The notes under the pieces were generated by a model. It saw only the letters and a program-made list of their open reading frames with translations, made no database searches and was not told the origin of the DNA. Below are positions 23,301-37,100 of a DNA stretch of 64,000 nucleotides, piece after piece; the stretch's first letter is position 1; the number at the start of each line of letters is the position of its first letter. This stretch comes from Pinus tabuliformis. Lineage: Eukaryota; Streptophyta; Pinopsida; Pinales; Pinaceae. The translations under genes were made by a program, and so were the position numbers. The stretch spans positions 799,803,119 through 799,867,118 of the forward strand of contig CM062805.1 in assembly GCA_031772625.1 (NCBI GenBank), written 5' to 3'.

Positions 23301-26300
23301 TGTCCCTATAATCGATACATATTCTTATTGTTCCTTGTTTTTTGTTAACAAGAACAATATTCGATACCCAATCGGTTAAAGGAATTGGATAAATGAAACC
23401 TGCACGAAGTAATTTCTCAACTTCAGCTTTGATAGCAGTGGCTTTTCTTGAATGTATCTGAAGCAAACGTTGCTAGACAAGTTTATCATCCAGGTAAGTT
23501 TTAATTTCATGAACAACTATTGATGGATCGATCCCTGGCATTTCTTCATATGACCAGGCAAACACGTCGCGTAATTCTTGAAATAGGGCTTTATAAGTTT
23601 GGATTTCATCGTCCGTACAGGAAGCACCAATATGAATGTTTTCAATAATTTCGGATTTAACAGTAATATCAATAGGCACCGTTCGAGAGATATTTCCCAA
23701 ATTTAAATCAGAATCAAGATGTTTCAATGGATTCTGTGGTTCTTTGACATAGTCAGTAGTAAAAATAGATGAAAAGTCATTTTCAAAATGATCAAGCTCA
23801 GCTAAAAACGAAGATCGATGATGAAGATCCTGCCCTGGTAAATCATCAACAAGCAAAAGTTCATGAATCTGCTCATCAGTATGAATAGGATCAAAAAATG
23901 TTGTTGAAGATGAGGTTGATATCGAAAGTGATTCCCCATGGACCACATTCATTGGATCAATTTTGGTTGAATAAGAGTCAGAAAATGATTGTACAACCTG
24001 ATATGCAATTTCAATGGGACTCAAAGGCATCACATCACCAAATGAATCCACCGCATAATTGGAAGGTACGATCCAAGGATCATCAAAGCAATAGTGTTCG
24101 ATGAAATCATATGAATAGTTGCAATAGAAGGCAATACGTTAGGAGGAGGAAGGGGAGGAAAGGTTCCTAGTAAACCAGAATCTTTAATCAAACCTACTCC
24201 AACATCCTTGTAAGGGATAGTTGTTTTACCGACATGCTGAATACTATTTGAAGAGGCTGGGTCGGATGAGAAATAAGTCAGTTGGTCTATCGTAACGATC
24301 TTTTTATGAGGAAACTTGATAAGCTGAAAGACCGATGAAACAATAGTAGTCATAGCATAAGACCCACTGTGACCCAAGAGAAGGTTGTAATATAGAGGGG
24401 CATCAACCACTTCCACATCTAGATTTACAGTTTTGCCTTCGACCCCTATAGGTAAATCCTGCAAAATACCAAAAGGATGGAACCCTTGGCCATCAAAAGC
24501 CTTTAGAATCATCAGAGACTGATTGAATGTGGGAGAACCAAGCGATCTCTAACACTGGAACGACATAATACACGTAGAAGCCCCTTCATCAATCGCAGTC
24601 CAAAAGCAAGGTTTGTTTTTTACTAACACTGGAATCTGGAAAGCCATTTGATGAGGTAGACGGGGTGTACTATTCTCTAAATCAAGGATTATTAGGTTCG
24701 AATCCTTAATATCGATAGCTCCTATAGCAGAAAATAGTAATTTACGTTGTGCTGGCCACGATTGCAACACTTCCAAAGCCGACATTGCTAAAGGGGAAAT
24801 AGCTAAATCTTCAACAATGTTATAATTCTGAGCAGCTCTCGCATGTGGATTGAAAGATGATTTACGAAGTATACCTTTAGCAGAAGGTTTGATTACTAAG
24901 AAGGGGTTGGGTTCCTCGATCTATAGCAGATCAGAACTAGGAGGAGTTGTAGTTGATGTGTTTGAATTAGAAGATTCTACTTCTTTACCACCAATAGGAT
25001 TTTTACTACCATAATCTTGTAATCGCATCACAATCCTGACATGAGACATCATCATAATGGGTTCTTCTGAGGCATTTGAGGAAGAACCAATCATCTTACT
25101 ATCTTGATTAGGAAAAGGATCCTTCAAGACAGTAGGCATTGAGAACCTTTAACGATTTTCGAAACCTCTGCTCGATGTGGGCAGTCTTTCGTAAAATGAT
25201 CCTCATCGCAAATGAAACAAGGATAGAGAGGTTTTCGTTTTTTGTCAGTAGATTCATTTTTATCTGCTTTCTCTTTTGAGTTTTGTTTGTTTTTCTTCTT
25301 CCCCTTATTTTTATTACTGGTTTTTTATTTGGCCATAGTTGTTTCTACGACATCAATATCGATAGGAATTTCAGCGGAAGAATCTCATGTCGGGGAATAA
25401 GGTAAAGTTGTAATAGGAGAAGAATTCTTTGAAGACTTCTTCTTACTTTTAGTACTAATTGAACCAATCATACCATCAGCGTCATGAGACCCTGAAGGAG
25501 CTGCAGTTATTTGACTGTGTTTTGGAAGATCAGGGATTTTTTCATGTAAAGTACCTAACTACGTATAGACGAGGTCAAGGTACTGAGCTAGAGCAATGAC
25601 TTGCTCTTCAGTGAAAACTCCTGCCTTAGCTACATCTTCAGTGATTTTAGGTAACAATGATTTAACAAACCATTCCGCTAAAATTTGATCCGGAATAAAA
25701 ACTTTCACCAAACACCTTCTACGTCGCCATTCATGAATATGATCAGAAATATATGTGGACGTGGATTATTTCAGTGAAGTTAACAGTTCCGTGCCATTGT
25801 CGTATCTGACAGGCAACTGAAAATGAGTTAAGAAAGAAGTGGCTAACTGACTGAAATTATAAAAAGAGCCTCATGGTAACTCAATGTACCATTTGGTGGC
25901 ACGACCAATCAGAGTTCGTTGAAGAAGATGTAATCGAATTGAATCATCAATGATGGAATTAGATGCACACCAGAGGTGATAATTCATAACATGATTTGAT
26001 GGATCCTCTCCTCACTTACCCTCGAACTTCGAGATATCACTGGGAAACTTATTAGGCATTGGCTGCCAATACGGGAGATAGTAAATTGGATTGTTCGTAA
26101 GGCGCGACAAATCAGGTAATTCCAAATTTGCAATAAATGGTAACTAACGGTTAGGGTCATGAAAACCTTGGGTAACAAGACCAGCCCCAGGAGGAGGATA
26201 TCCAGGATAACCTGGAATTGGATTTGCATTAGGAATGTTATAACCTCCTGGGAAACCAGGATTAACTAGACCAAACTGGGGTTGTTGAGGTTGTTGATAA

Positions 26301-27976
26301 GTATAGCCAGGGTACGGTTGATACTGATAAACTGGGTTTTGTACAGTAGGACTGAATTGATACTGTCCCTGGTATGGTTGATAAGTGAATTTCGGTTGAC
26401 TTGTGACAACCATACTTGGACCAGCTTGTCCTGTAGGCATCTGGACCGAAGTCTGAACTGTAGGTCTTGACTGTGGTAAAGAGGCTTGAGGAGTTTGCAC
26501 TGACGCAGGAACAGTAGAAACTGGAGCTACAAATACTCCAGAAACAGGTGTGGTAGGTTGAACATAAGCTGCAGTAGTTGCAACAGCAGTTTGAGGCGGA
26601 GTTCAAGGTGAGCTAGGCCCAGGCTGCTGAACTAAACCAGGTGCAGAGGTTTGAACAGTAGGTTGGACAGGTTGCTGGGTTGGACCAGAAACCAAAGGTT
26701 GTCTAGATTGACTTGATAACTGCACATTAGGTTGCATAGTTTGTTGAGTTTGAGATGGATCCCACACCATATTCATTCCAGGGTATGGACCCATAAAAGG
26801 TTGTGCATATGGAGGACCATAACCTGGTTGAACGTAGGGCTGATAATTAAGCGGCAAATTTCCAGCTCCTTGTAAAAATGGTTGACCAGAAGGTGGTTGG
26901 AAACCTTGAGTTGGGTACTGACCTTGAGGTTGGTAACCATGAGGCACGTACTGAAATTGGGGTTTACCTTGAGGTATATATTGAAACTGGGGTTGACCTT
27001 GAGGTATGTACTGAGTCTGGGGTTGACTTGAGGTATGTATTGTCCTGAAGGTATGTTCTGTCCTTGAGGTTGCCCCCCAGGCGGTAACTAACTACCTTGA
27101 GGTTGCCCCCCAGGCGGTAACTGACTACCTTGAGGTTTCCCTCCAGGCGGTAACCAACTACCTTGGGGTTTCCCCCCAGGCGGTAACTGACTACCTTGAG
27201 GTTGAGGATTTGCAATACTACCAGACATCATAAAGATTTCTTCTGTGCTCAACGCTTGAGTTCCATTATTACCAGTTGATAACTCATGTTTGATTGGTTG
27301 AGGAGATGCTCCTGAAAAAGTACCAGTGAGTGACTGGTACCCCAAAGGAACAAAAGGACCGCCATATAAAAAAAATTTGGTGTTTGGGAAAAACATAGAT
27401 GATTGTCTTGACATATTCAATGGAGGATAATAACCTCTTGGTGTAGGATGAAAATAAATTCGAGGTGATGAAAAAATAAGACCGGGTTTTCTAAAAAAAT
27501 TGTCAATGATACGTACCAAGCGTCACTCCTAAAAGGACTGTAGAATATTGATTCACACTCCCTAAGATTTAAAGTTGGTTGGTTTTCGGGAAGATTTACA
27601 TCTTCATCTAGACTGACAAGTTCTTCAATAGAAATGAGGTTGGAAGGAAGATTTTGGGTAATGATATTTCCTACCTTGGGTGAACCAGAACTACTAGAAG
27701 TTGGAGAAGAAAATCCCGAAGTTGGAGTAGCAGGTTCAGTTTCAGGCTTAGAAACTTTAGGTTCTTCAACTAATTCACTCGTAGGAGAAATACTACTAGT
27801 AACTTCGGAAAATGAAATTGGCTCTTGAATGTACTCTTTTGTTTGTATTTGATAATCAAGATGAACAATTAAAGATGACTCTCCGGCTTCTGGTGATCCA
27901 ACTCTATTATCACTAGGTGATACAAGAGCTCGTAGCCCTTCAAATTGACTTGGTGTGTACTCAAGACGTTTCCCCT
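17396..27976 (-). mobile_element. Tat-lineage Ty3/gypsy fossil, second copy
   Basis: Same content as the first copy minus the LTR: noncoding 3' region to 18475, opposite-strand PMD gene 18476-20159, extra RNase H about 20354-20771, integrase about 20910-21990, RNase H about 22170-22680, reverse transcriptase about 22710-23480, protease about 24280-24650, gag about 25150-27976. No LTR at either end; broken, with roughly a dozen or more interruptions, most shared with the other copies. That shows the decay preceded the amplification. Confidence 0.9.
18476..20159 (+). pseudogene. Opposite-strand PMD gene, copy 2
   Basis: Near-identical to copy 1: TATA box at 18476, 5'-UTR intron 18608-18934, PMD coding exon with WLVDRWNIQDQCF, GTAAAA donor-like site near 19797, last exon to 20159. 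It is broken in the same general state as the other tandem copies, so it is a passenger of the amplification. Confidence 0.78.
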
Positions 27977-28118
27977 GATAGCCAAAGCTTTCAAAAAATT
28001 TTGTCTCTGTGTATCTCCATGCCCAAGATATGTTTTTCCACTCCAATATCCTTCATATCGAATGTACTAGAGAGCTGAGCCTTTAACCTGTTGATCTCTT
28101 CCATGCTTTTTCTTGCAA
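27977..28118 (-). mobile_element. Copia reverse-transcriptase fragment, unit 2 junction
   Basis: Second copy of the 142-bp copia piece, ending in the GCAA microhomology at 28115-28118 and followed at once by the gypsy noncoding region. Confidence 0.88.
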
Positions 28119-31100
28119 GGACTGACTCATTGATGGTAAGAAATGGATGACAGATATTTTGAAAATGAATGGTTTATTTGAACTGACCTCTTGAACACAT
28201 AACGACACTGCAAATGGTTTGGTGACAATTGACCCAAAGCTAATACCCAGAAACGGCTGAAGACTTTCAATATGGTTTGATTAACTGCTAGGTAAAGGAT
28301 TTCCCAACCCAGGTGAACAAAAGTGTCGTGTTCAAGAGTGGTTAACGGCTTTTCTAAAACATAAGGTGTAAAAAACAAGTTCATTTTCTCTCTTTTCCCC
28401 CACTATTTCTTCCAAGTACCTCTTTATTTTTTGACAAACTTGAGGAGGATAACATTTGCTTGTTTATAAGCTCATCCTTTGGATGAGTCCAACTTAGTTT
28501 AAAATTCGAACCCCAAGAAGGAGTGGTTCGTTCTTGTTTAAAATTGAACAGGTCCTTTACTGTTAAATTTCTAACGAGTCCATATAGGAAAAACTCGATG
28601 TTTTTCAATTTTAGGGAGTCAGAAGAAAAAATTAAGAAAACTCCATGGGTGTCCTTTTTCGTAAATTTGTGTCCCTCAAGCCCGCAAAAGTATAAAATAA
28701 TACTTTAGAGAACCACTTGACCATTACGATTAAGGAGTATTTTTCATAATTAGTGACTTTGATCCGAAAAAGTAAAAAAGTGATCAAAGACACGTCGTTT
28801 CATAACTAGTATCGAACTTGAAACAACAAAAGTCTGGTGATCTTTTCACGTTTATACGGTGAGAAAAGAGTTGTAAGTGGACTGCCCTTTTAATTCCATT
28901 TAACGAGTTAGAAAGGGGAAAAAATTGGCAATCTTTTCATATTTTACGAGTGAGAAAAGAACTTAAAGAGGACTCCAATGTTTCGCTTTTTCGTAAATTT
29001 GTGAAAGAGTCCAAAAAAGTGATAAAAGTATACTCTTTGTTGAAAAATGATCAATTTTCCCTAAAAAATCCAATATTTTGCACAAAAACTGAAAACATTA
29101 CTCATACCTGTTTAAGATAAATAAAAATGTGTTTAAAAAGTTACCTATTTAAAGTGAAAAATAAATAAATTAAAAATTCATTTATTCAAAAAATCTTATA
29201 AAAAGGGATTTTCTAAGTTCATTTTTACTATTTGATTTCAGAGTGAGAACTGAGAGCTTTTGGGTAAAAACGTTCCTGTGAAGATTCTAGAAAATCCGTC
29301 CGTTGGAATCGAAAACCGTCAGCTCCAGGTAATCCACATCCTTTTTATCTTGCATTTCAACCATTTGTATTTCATTTTTACGCTTTCATTTTGATTTTTG
29401 AAGGAGAATTTAGTTTAGAAAATCACTCGTGGGGGTCCGCAGGTGCAACATGCGCCCTGCGGACCCCGACTTTTTTCTACAAAGGAACAAGTCGTGGGTC
29501 CTCACCTATTGATTACCACACGTGCGGACCTACGCACTATCTGTAAGTAGTGGGTGCGGACCCAGCGAAATGGATTTGAAAAACATAAATTTCTCCAATG
29601 TCACCCAATTTTTTTGAACTAAATTGTTCTAATATGTCTTTTTGCATTATAGGACACTCAAAATGCTTATTTGGCGAGAACGCGAGCACGCTTATGTTGA
29701 TATTTCCATAATAAATCATTCGCCCACATTGCAGGCATTATGAGCATGCAAACTGTTTAAGTTCTAGGCCATACTAGGCATGAGGGCCCAAGTAGACTTC
29801 TTGCAATGGATGGTAGACAGGTGGAACATACAGGACCAGTGCTTCGTGATTGGTGGCCACCGGCTCAAAATTGAGCTAGAGGACATATATTTTTTACTGG
29901 TTTGCCCAAGAGAGGCGAACGATTATCTCTTTTCGGGACTAGGCCAGGTGCCGAGTCTGTTGCTAGTCTCTGATTGGAGTTTTGCAATGATCAAACAAAG
30001 GACAAACACATCGATATTAAAACGATCGATTGTCCTGAACTTAAGGTTATTTGCATTCACTGTCACCAGGCTATGCGGGAGTGTAGCATTGCATGTAGCT
30101 ACTAGATCCCGGATGTAGATGGCTATAGATTGTTATCGAGGCACCATATTCAACTGGTGTGAGGCTGTGTTGGCAAATGTAAAAGGCCAACTTCCCAAAG
30201 GAAAGAATGGACAACTGAAAAACTTTGGATACGGTTTAATCATTGTCAACTTTTCTCTAGAGAGGGTCCCTATGCTAGTCCCATAGCAACTTCTTGTTGA
30301 TTCTCGTCTTCCTCGAGAGCCTAGGATAATGCGTTGGGTTGCTTTGATGGCCCGTCACCCTGAGGAGGGTTCAGAGGTTGTTCAATTTCCACCTGACTAT
30401 TTTCATTGGTTGAACACCAACTTTTTGTGATTCAGGATTTTCCATATGTCAGGATGGATTATCGCGGTAACCCAGACATGACTCTTCCACTAGGAGAGCA
30501 ATGGGATGATTCAGGTAAAATCATTTTCAACACTTTCTAAGATTTAACTAATTTTTTTTATTTTTTAAATAGTCCAAAACTGAATATTAAAAGTTTTAAA
30601 TGAAAATGTGGGTCCACGACGACCAGCCACTCTCTAGCCTTACGAGAGGAGACACCTAGTTGCAGCAGTACCAGCCCCACAGGACCAATCTATAGAGATC
30701 CTAACCGATTTGGAGAATCATCTAAAACGCTTGACAACAGATATTCTAGAGACTGGCATAGATGATATTCCACTTAGGTTACAACGATATGTGATTGGGG
30801 TCCCAGGACCTTTTAGGAGGTTCCTTTGTAGGGTGGCCCGAGCAGTGGTTTCTTATCGTGATCATCACCAGGGATAGGATGATCGCTTTTGTAGACTCAC
30901 ACAACATTTTTGTCTTTTTGTACTATCATTTTTGTCGATCATAAGGTGTTTTTGAACCTATGATCTAAGACGATGTATATTTTGACACACTTCTTCTATG
31001 CTATGATATATCATTATTACCAGCTATCTTGTGTGACATGTTATTGAATGTTTTTAAATTTACTGTTTTGATTATTGCAAATGTCTATTTATCATACGAG

Positions 31101-34100
31101 AAGCAACTGCATCTGCTAATGTATTTCAATGTCTTGGAATATGCTGATATTCAATGTAATCAAATTCATGTTCCAAGAGATGAACTCTCAAAAATAATCT
31201 TAATAACATTGGATTTCTAATGGCATAAACCCTGTTAAGCTGTAATACAACGAGTTCAAAATCTAACCTAACAGTCAAACTCCGAATCCCAAATGAGACG
31301 GATTCAAATAATAACTCAATCACTGCACTATACTCTGCAATGTTATTCGTTGTTTGATCGAGGCTTACCCCATGCATAGATACTAACTCATCAAAGGGTG
31401 AATAGATAACCCAAGCTGCGGAAGAAATGTTTCGTGCACTACGACAAGCACCATTAGCAAAGCCAATGTATGTTTGAAGAGACGTCGACATTTGCAATAT
31501 CAAGAGTAAAATCAAGATAAGCAGGAATAATGATAAAAGCACTCTCTAAATTAGGCACACTTTTCTAATCTAAAACACACTAGCTATAAAGAAACTAATC
31601 TAACAAAAATCTCCACACCAAAATTTAAGCATGATATCTCTTCAAATAAAGCCCATTTCCGGGTTTACCAAAAGAGACACCGTCAAAATCTACCAATTCA
31701 TAGGCCCCTTTTTCCAGCTTTCGCTTAATAATATAAGGACTCTGCCACATAGGTACAAATTTTCCTACCCCTAGCTTATCATTTGCTTGATCATATAGTA
31801 AAATTAGGTCTCCTTCCGAAAAATTACGAGGAGTAAAATTTTAGTCGTACTGAGCTTTTATTCATTTCGCATGAGTCTCGATTGCTGATGCAGCAGTGCA
31901 TCGATTCTCATCTAGCTGAGCTAAGTAAAAAAGACGTTTCTCCTCTTCAGAAGTGGCTGGGAGTAATTCTATGGCTAATTGTAATGATGGAATTTCGCAT
32001 TCAATAGGTAACACTGCTTCGAAACGATACACCAGTTGAAAAGGAGTGAAACCAGTTGATATTTTCACTGAGGTTCAATATGCCCAAAGTGCTGAAAATA
32101 ACATGTTATGCCAATTCGACTTATGAATACCAATGATTCGTTGGATCATAGTGACTAAAACTTTATTGATAGCTTCAACCATACCATTAGCCCATGGGTA
32201 ATATGGAGTAGAACTATCGTGATGCAGGCCAAGTTGATCTGTCAATTCAGTCATCATGATGTTTCGAATGTGACTTCCATGATCAGTAATAATAGCTTCA
32301 GGAAGACCGATTATAGAAATTATAGGATTGAATACGAAAGTTGCATCAGTCTTGTTGTCTGTCGAAAATGTAGGCATTGCCTCGACCCACTTAGTAAAAT
32401 AATCTACTGCTAGGATAATATATGCATTCCCCCCGGCTGAGTGAGGGTTACATGTAATAAAGTCAATACCCCACTTTGCGAAATGACCGACAACAATTAT
32501 AGGGTGGAGAGGAGCAGGTGGAGCACACATCTTACAATAAAAAATTTGACAACTATGGCATTTTCAGACTGCATAGATACAATCTTTGAATAAGGATGGC
32601 AAGAAATAACCAGCGCGCAATATCTTTTGGGTTGTGGCATACCCAGAGATATGACCACCACATTCTCTAGAGTGACAGTCATTCAGAACCTTTTCATCTT
32701 CTTCATGAGTTAGACAACGTCAGAAAATAGAATCCACCCCACGATGATAGAGTGTATCACCAATAATATTGTCTTGTTGGGATTGGAAACATATTTTTTG
32801 TCGCTGAGATCGTGAGATTTCAGGTCGAAAAGATTGGGTTTGGAGATAAATAATAATATCTCCATACCATGGATCAAGAGTACTGATAAGAAACAATGAT
32901 TCGTCCGCAATGGGCTCTTCTGCCACAGTTTCAATGTTAGTACGCGGGAAATCACACATGAGTTCGGTAAAAACCAAAGATTTCTTTGCCTTGGATTTTT
33001 CAAATTCCAAGTCAAATTCCTGCAAGATAGCTATCCATTTGGAATACTTGCCCCCTAGCAATTGTTTGGTCATGATATACATCATAGGGTTACAATCAGA
33101 AATTACCGTGGTTTTGCGTAAGAAGATGTAGTGTCGAAATCTTTGGACATCTTGGACAACTTCCAAGGCCAATTTCTCCACATGTGAATATTTAATCTCA
33201 GTCGGATGCAGAGTTCAAATAAGATAGTAAATCACATGTTCATTGTTGAATTCATTCCTGAACTAAAACCATGCCAATGGTGGAATGGGAAGCAACAAGA
33301 TACAAAAAGTAATCCTGGTTGTAATTGGGAGGATGCAGTAATGGCGCATGGGTTAATGTGTGTTTAAGTGCATCAAAAGATTTTTCATATATCACATCCC
33401 AAAAGAATGGAATATTCTATTTTAACAACCTGGTAAAACCTTTTGTTATCTCGGCATAGTTAGGAATGAAATGATGTAAAAATTTTGCTTTCCCTTGCAA
33501 ACTTTGGAGTTGGCGAAGAGTCGAAGGAGGAGGTAGATTGACGATAACTTCAACCTTCAAGGGATCGACATGAATGCCAGCTTTTGAAATGAAAAATCCA
33601 AATAAACGTCCTGTTTCTACATAGAATACACATTTGTGTGGATTCAGCCTAATTCGATAATGCCTACATATCATAAAGATAGTTCGTAAATGAGTGAGAT
33701 GATCAGCTATGCAATGAATGGTAGGTAAATCATCGAGATAAGGCTGCACAATGTGCTTGATGTCATGAAATGCATAAGACATAGCCCTTTGAAATGTTGC
33801 TCCAGCGTTCTTCAATCTAAAGGGTAATTTGCAATAAGAAAATGTTCCCCTGGACAGATGAAAGCTGTTTTAGGTTGATCAGCAGGGAGTATGTTGATAT
33901 TATTGTAACCAAAAAACCATCCATAAAGGAGAACATTTCACTGCCGGCACAATCATCAAGAATTTGATCGATATAGGGGGTTGGATAAATGTCTTTAGGA
34001 CAAGCTCGATTAATGTCCCTATAATCGATACATATTCTTATTGTTCCTTGTTTTTTGTTAACAAGAACAATATTCGATACCCAATCGGTTAAAGGAATTG

Positions 34101-37100
34101 GATAAATGAAACCTGCACGAAGTAATTTCTCAACTTCAGCTTTGATAGCAGTGGCTTTTCTTGAATGTATCTGACGCAAACGTTGCTAGACAGGTTTAGC
34201 ATCCAGGTAAGTTTTAATTTCATGAACAACTATTGATGGATCGATCCCTGGCATTTCTTCATATGACCAGGCAAACACGTCGCGTAATTCTTGAAATAGG
34301 GCTTTATAAGTTTGGATTTCATCGTCCGTACAGGAAGCACCTATATGAATGTTTTCAATAATTCCGGATTTAACAGCAATATCAATAGGCACCGTTCGAG
34401 AGATATTTCCCAAATTTAAATCAGAATCAAGATGTTTCAATGGATTCTGTGGTTCTTTGACATAGTCAGTAGTAAAAATAGATGAAAATTCATTTTCAAA
34501 ATGATCAAGCTCAGCTAAAAACGAAGATCGATGATGAAGATCCTGCCCTGGTAAATCATCAACAAGCAAAAGTTCATGAATCTACTCATCAGTATGAATA
34601 GGATCAAAAAATGTTGTTGAAGATGAGGTTGATATCGAAAGTGATTCCCCATGGACCACATTCATTGGATCAATTTTGGTTGAATAAGAGTCAGAAAATG
34701 ATTGTACAACCTGATATGCAATTTCAATGGGACTCAAAGGCATCACATCACCAAATGAATCCACCGCATAATTGGAAGGTACGATCCAAGGATCATCAAA
34801 AGCAATAGTGTTCGATGAAATCATATGAATAGTTGCAATAGAAGGCAATACGTTAGGAGGAGGGAAGGAAAAAGTTCCTAGTAAACCAAAATCTTTAATC
34901 AAACCTACTCCAACATCCTTGTAAGGGATAGTTGTTTTACCGACATGCTGAATACTATTTGAAGAGGCTGGGTCGGATGAGAAATAAGTCAGTTGGTCTA
35001 TCGTAACGATCTTTCCGTTATGAGGAAACTTGATAAGCTGAAAGACCGATGAAACAATAGTAGTCATAGCATAAGACCAACTGTGACCCAAGAGAAGGTT
35101 GTAATCTAGAGGGGCATCAACCACTTCCACATCTAGATTTATAGTTTTGCCTTCGACCCCTATAGGTAAATCCTGCAAAATACCAAAAGGATGGAACCCT
35201 TGGCCATCAAAAGCCTTTAGAATCATCAGAGACTGATTGAGTGTGGGAGAACCAAGCGATCTCCAACACTGGATCGACATAATACACGTAGAAGCCCCTT
35301 CATCAATCACAGTCCAAAAGCAAGGTTTGTTTTTTACTAACACTGGAATCTGGAAAGCCATTTGATGAGGTAGACGGGGTGTACTATTCTCTAAATCAAA
35401 GATTATTAGGTTCGAATCCTGAATATCGAAAGCTCCTATAGCAGAAAATAGTAATTTACGTTGTGCTGGGCACGATTGCAACACTTCCAAAGCCGACATT
35501 GCTAAAGGGGAAATAGCTAAGTCTTCAACAATGTTATAATTCTGAGCAGCTCTCGCATGTGGATTGAAAGATGATTTACGAAGTATACCTTTAGCAGAAG
35601 GTTTGATTACTAAGAAGGGGTTGGGTTCCTCGATCTATAGCAGATCAGAACTAGGAGGAGTTGTAGTTGATGTGTTTGAATTAGAAGATTCTACTTCTTT
35701 ACCACCAATAGGATTTTTACTACCATAATCTTGTAATCGCATCGCAATCCTGACATGAGACATCATCATAATGGGTTCTTCTGAGGCATTTGAGGAAGAA
35801 GAACCAATCATCTTACTATCTTGATTAGGAAAAGGATCCTTCAAGACAGTAGGCATTGAGAACCTTTAACGATTTTCGAAACCTCTGCTCGATGTGGGCA
35901 GTCTTTCGTAAAATGATCCTCATCGCAAATGAAACAAGGATAGAGAGGTTTTTCGTTTTTTGTCAGTAGATTCATTTTTATCTGCTTTCTCTTTTGAGTT
36001 TTGTTTGTTTTTCTTCTTCCCTTATTTTTATTACTGGTTTTTTATTTGGCCATAGTTGTTTCTACGACATCAATATCGATAGGAATTTCAGCGGAAGAAT
36101 CTCATGTCGGGGAATAAGGTAAAGTTGTAATAGGAGAAGAATTCTTTGAAGACTTCTTCTTACTTTTAGTACTAATTGAACCAATCATACCATCAGCGTC
36201 ATGAGACCCTGAAGGAGCTGCAGTTATTTGACTGTGTTTTGGAAGATCAGGGATTTTTTCATGTAAAGTACCTAACTACGTATAGACGAGGTCAAGGTAC
36301 TGAGCTAGAGCAATGACTTGCTCTTCAGTGAAAACTCCTGCCTTAGCTACATCTTCAGTGATTTTAGGTAACAATGATTTAACAAACCATTCCGCTAAAA
36401 TTTGATCCGGAATAAAAACTTTCACCAAACACCTTCTACGTCGCCATTCATGAATATGATCAGAAATATATGTGGACGTGGATTGTTTCAGTGAAGTTAA
36501 CAGTTCCGTGCCATTGTCGTATCTGACAGGCAACTGAAAATGAGTTAAGAAAGAAGTGGCTAACTGACTGAAATTATAAAAAGAGCCTCATGGTAACTCA
36601 ATGTACCATTTGGCGGCACGACCAATCAGAGTTCGTTGAAGAAGATGTAATCGAATTGAATCATCAATGATGGAATTAGATGCACACCAGAGGTGATAAT
36701 TCATAACATGATTTGATGGATCCTCTCCTGACTTACCCTCGAACTTCGAGATATCACTGGGAAACTTATTAGGCATTGGCTGCCAATACGGGAGATAGTA
36801 AATTGGATCGTTCGTAAGGCGCGACAAATCAGGTAAATCCAAATTTGCAATAAATGGTAACTAACAGTTAGGGTCATGAAAACCTTGGGTAACAAGACCA
36901 GCCCCAGGAGGAGGATATCCAGGATAACCTGGAATTGGATTTGCATTAGGAATGTTATAACCTCCTGGGAAACCAGGATTAACTGGACCAAACTGGGGTT
37001 GTTGAGGTTGTTGATAAGTATAGCCAGGGTACGGTTGATACTGATAAACTGGGTTTTGTACAGTAGGACTAAATTGATACTGTCCCTGGTACGGTTGATA

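Larger units (their letters stand above)
17396..28118. repeat. Tandem composite unit 2 (10,723 bp)
   Basis: Central unit. Both boundaries are the copia|gypsy join, where copia CTTTTTCTTGCAA runs into gypsy GGACTGACTCA. Neither join is an element end. Confidence 0.92.
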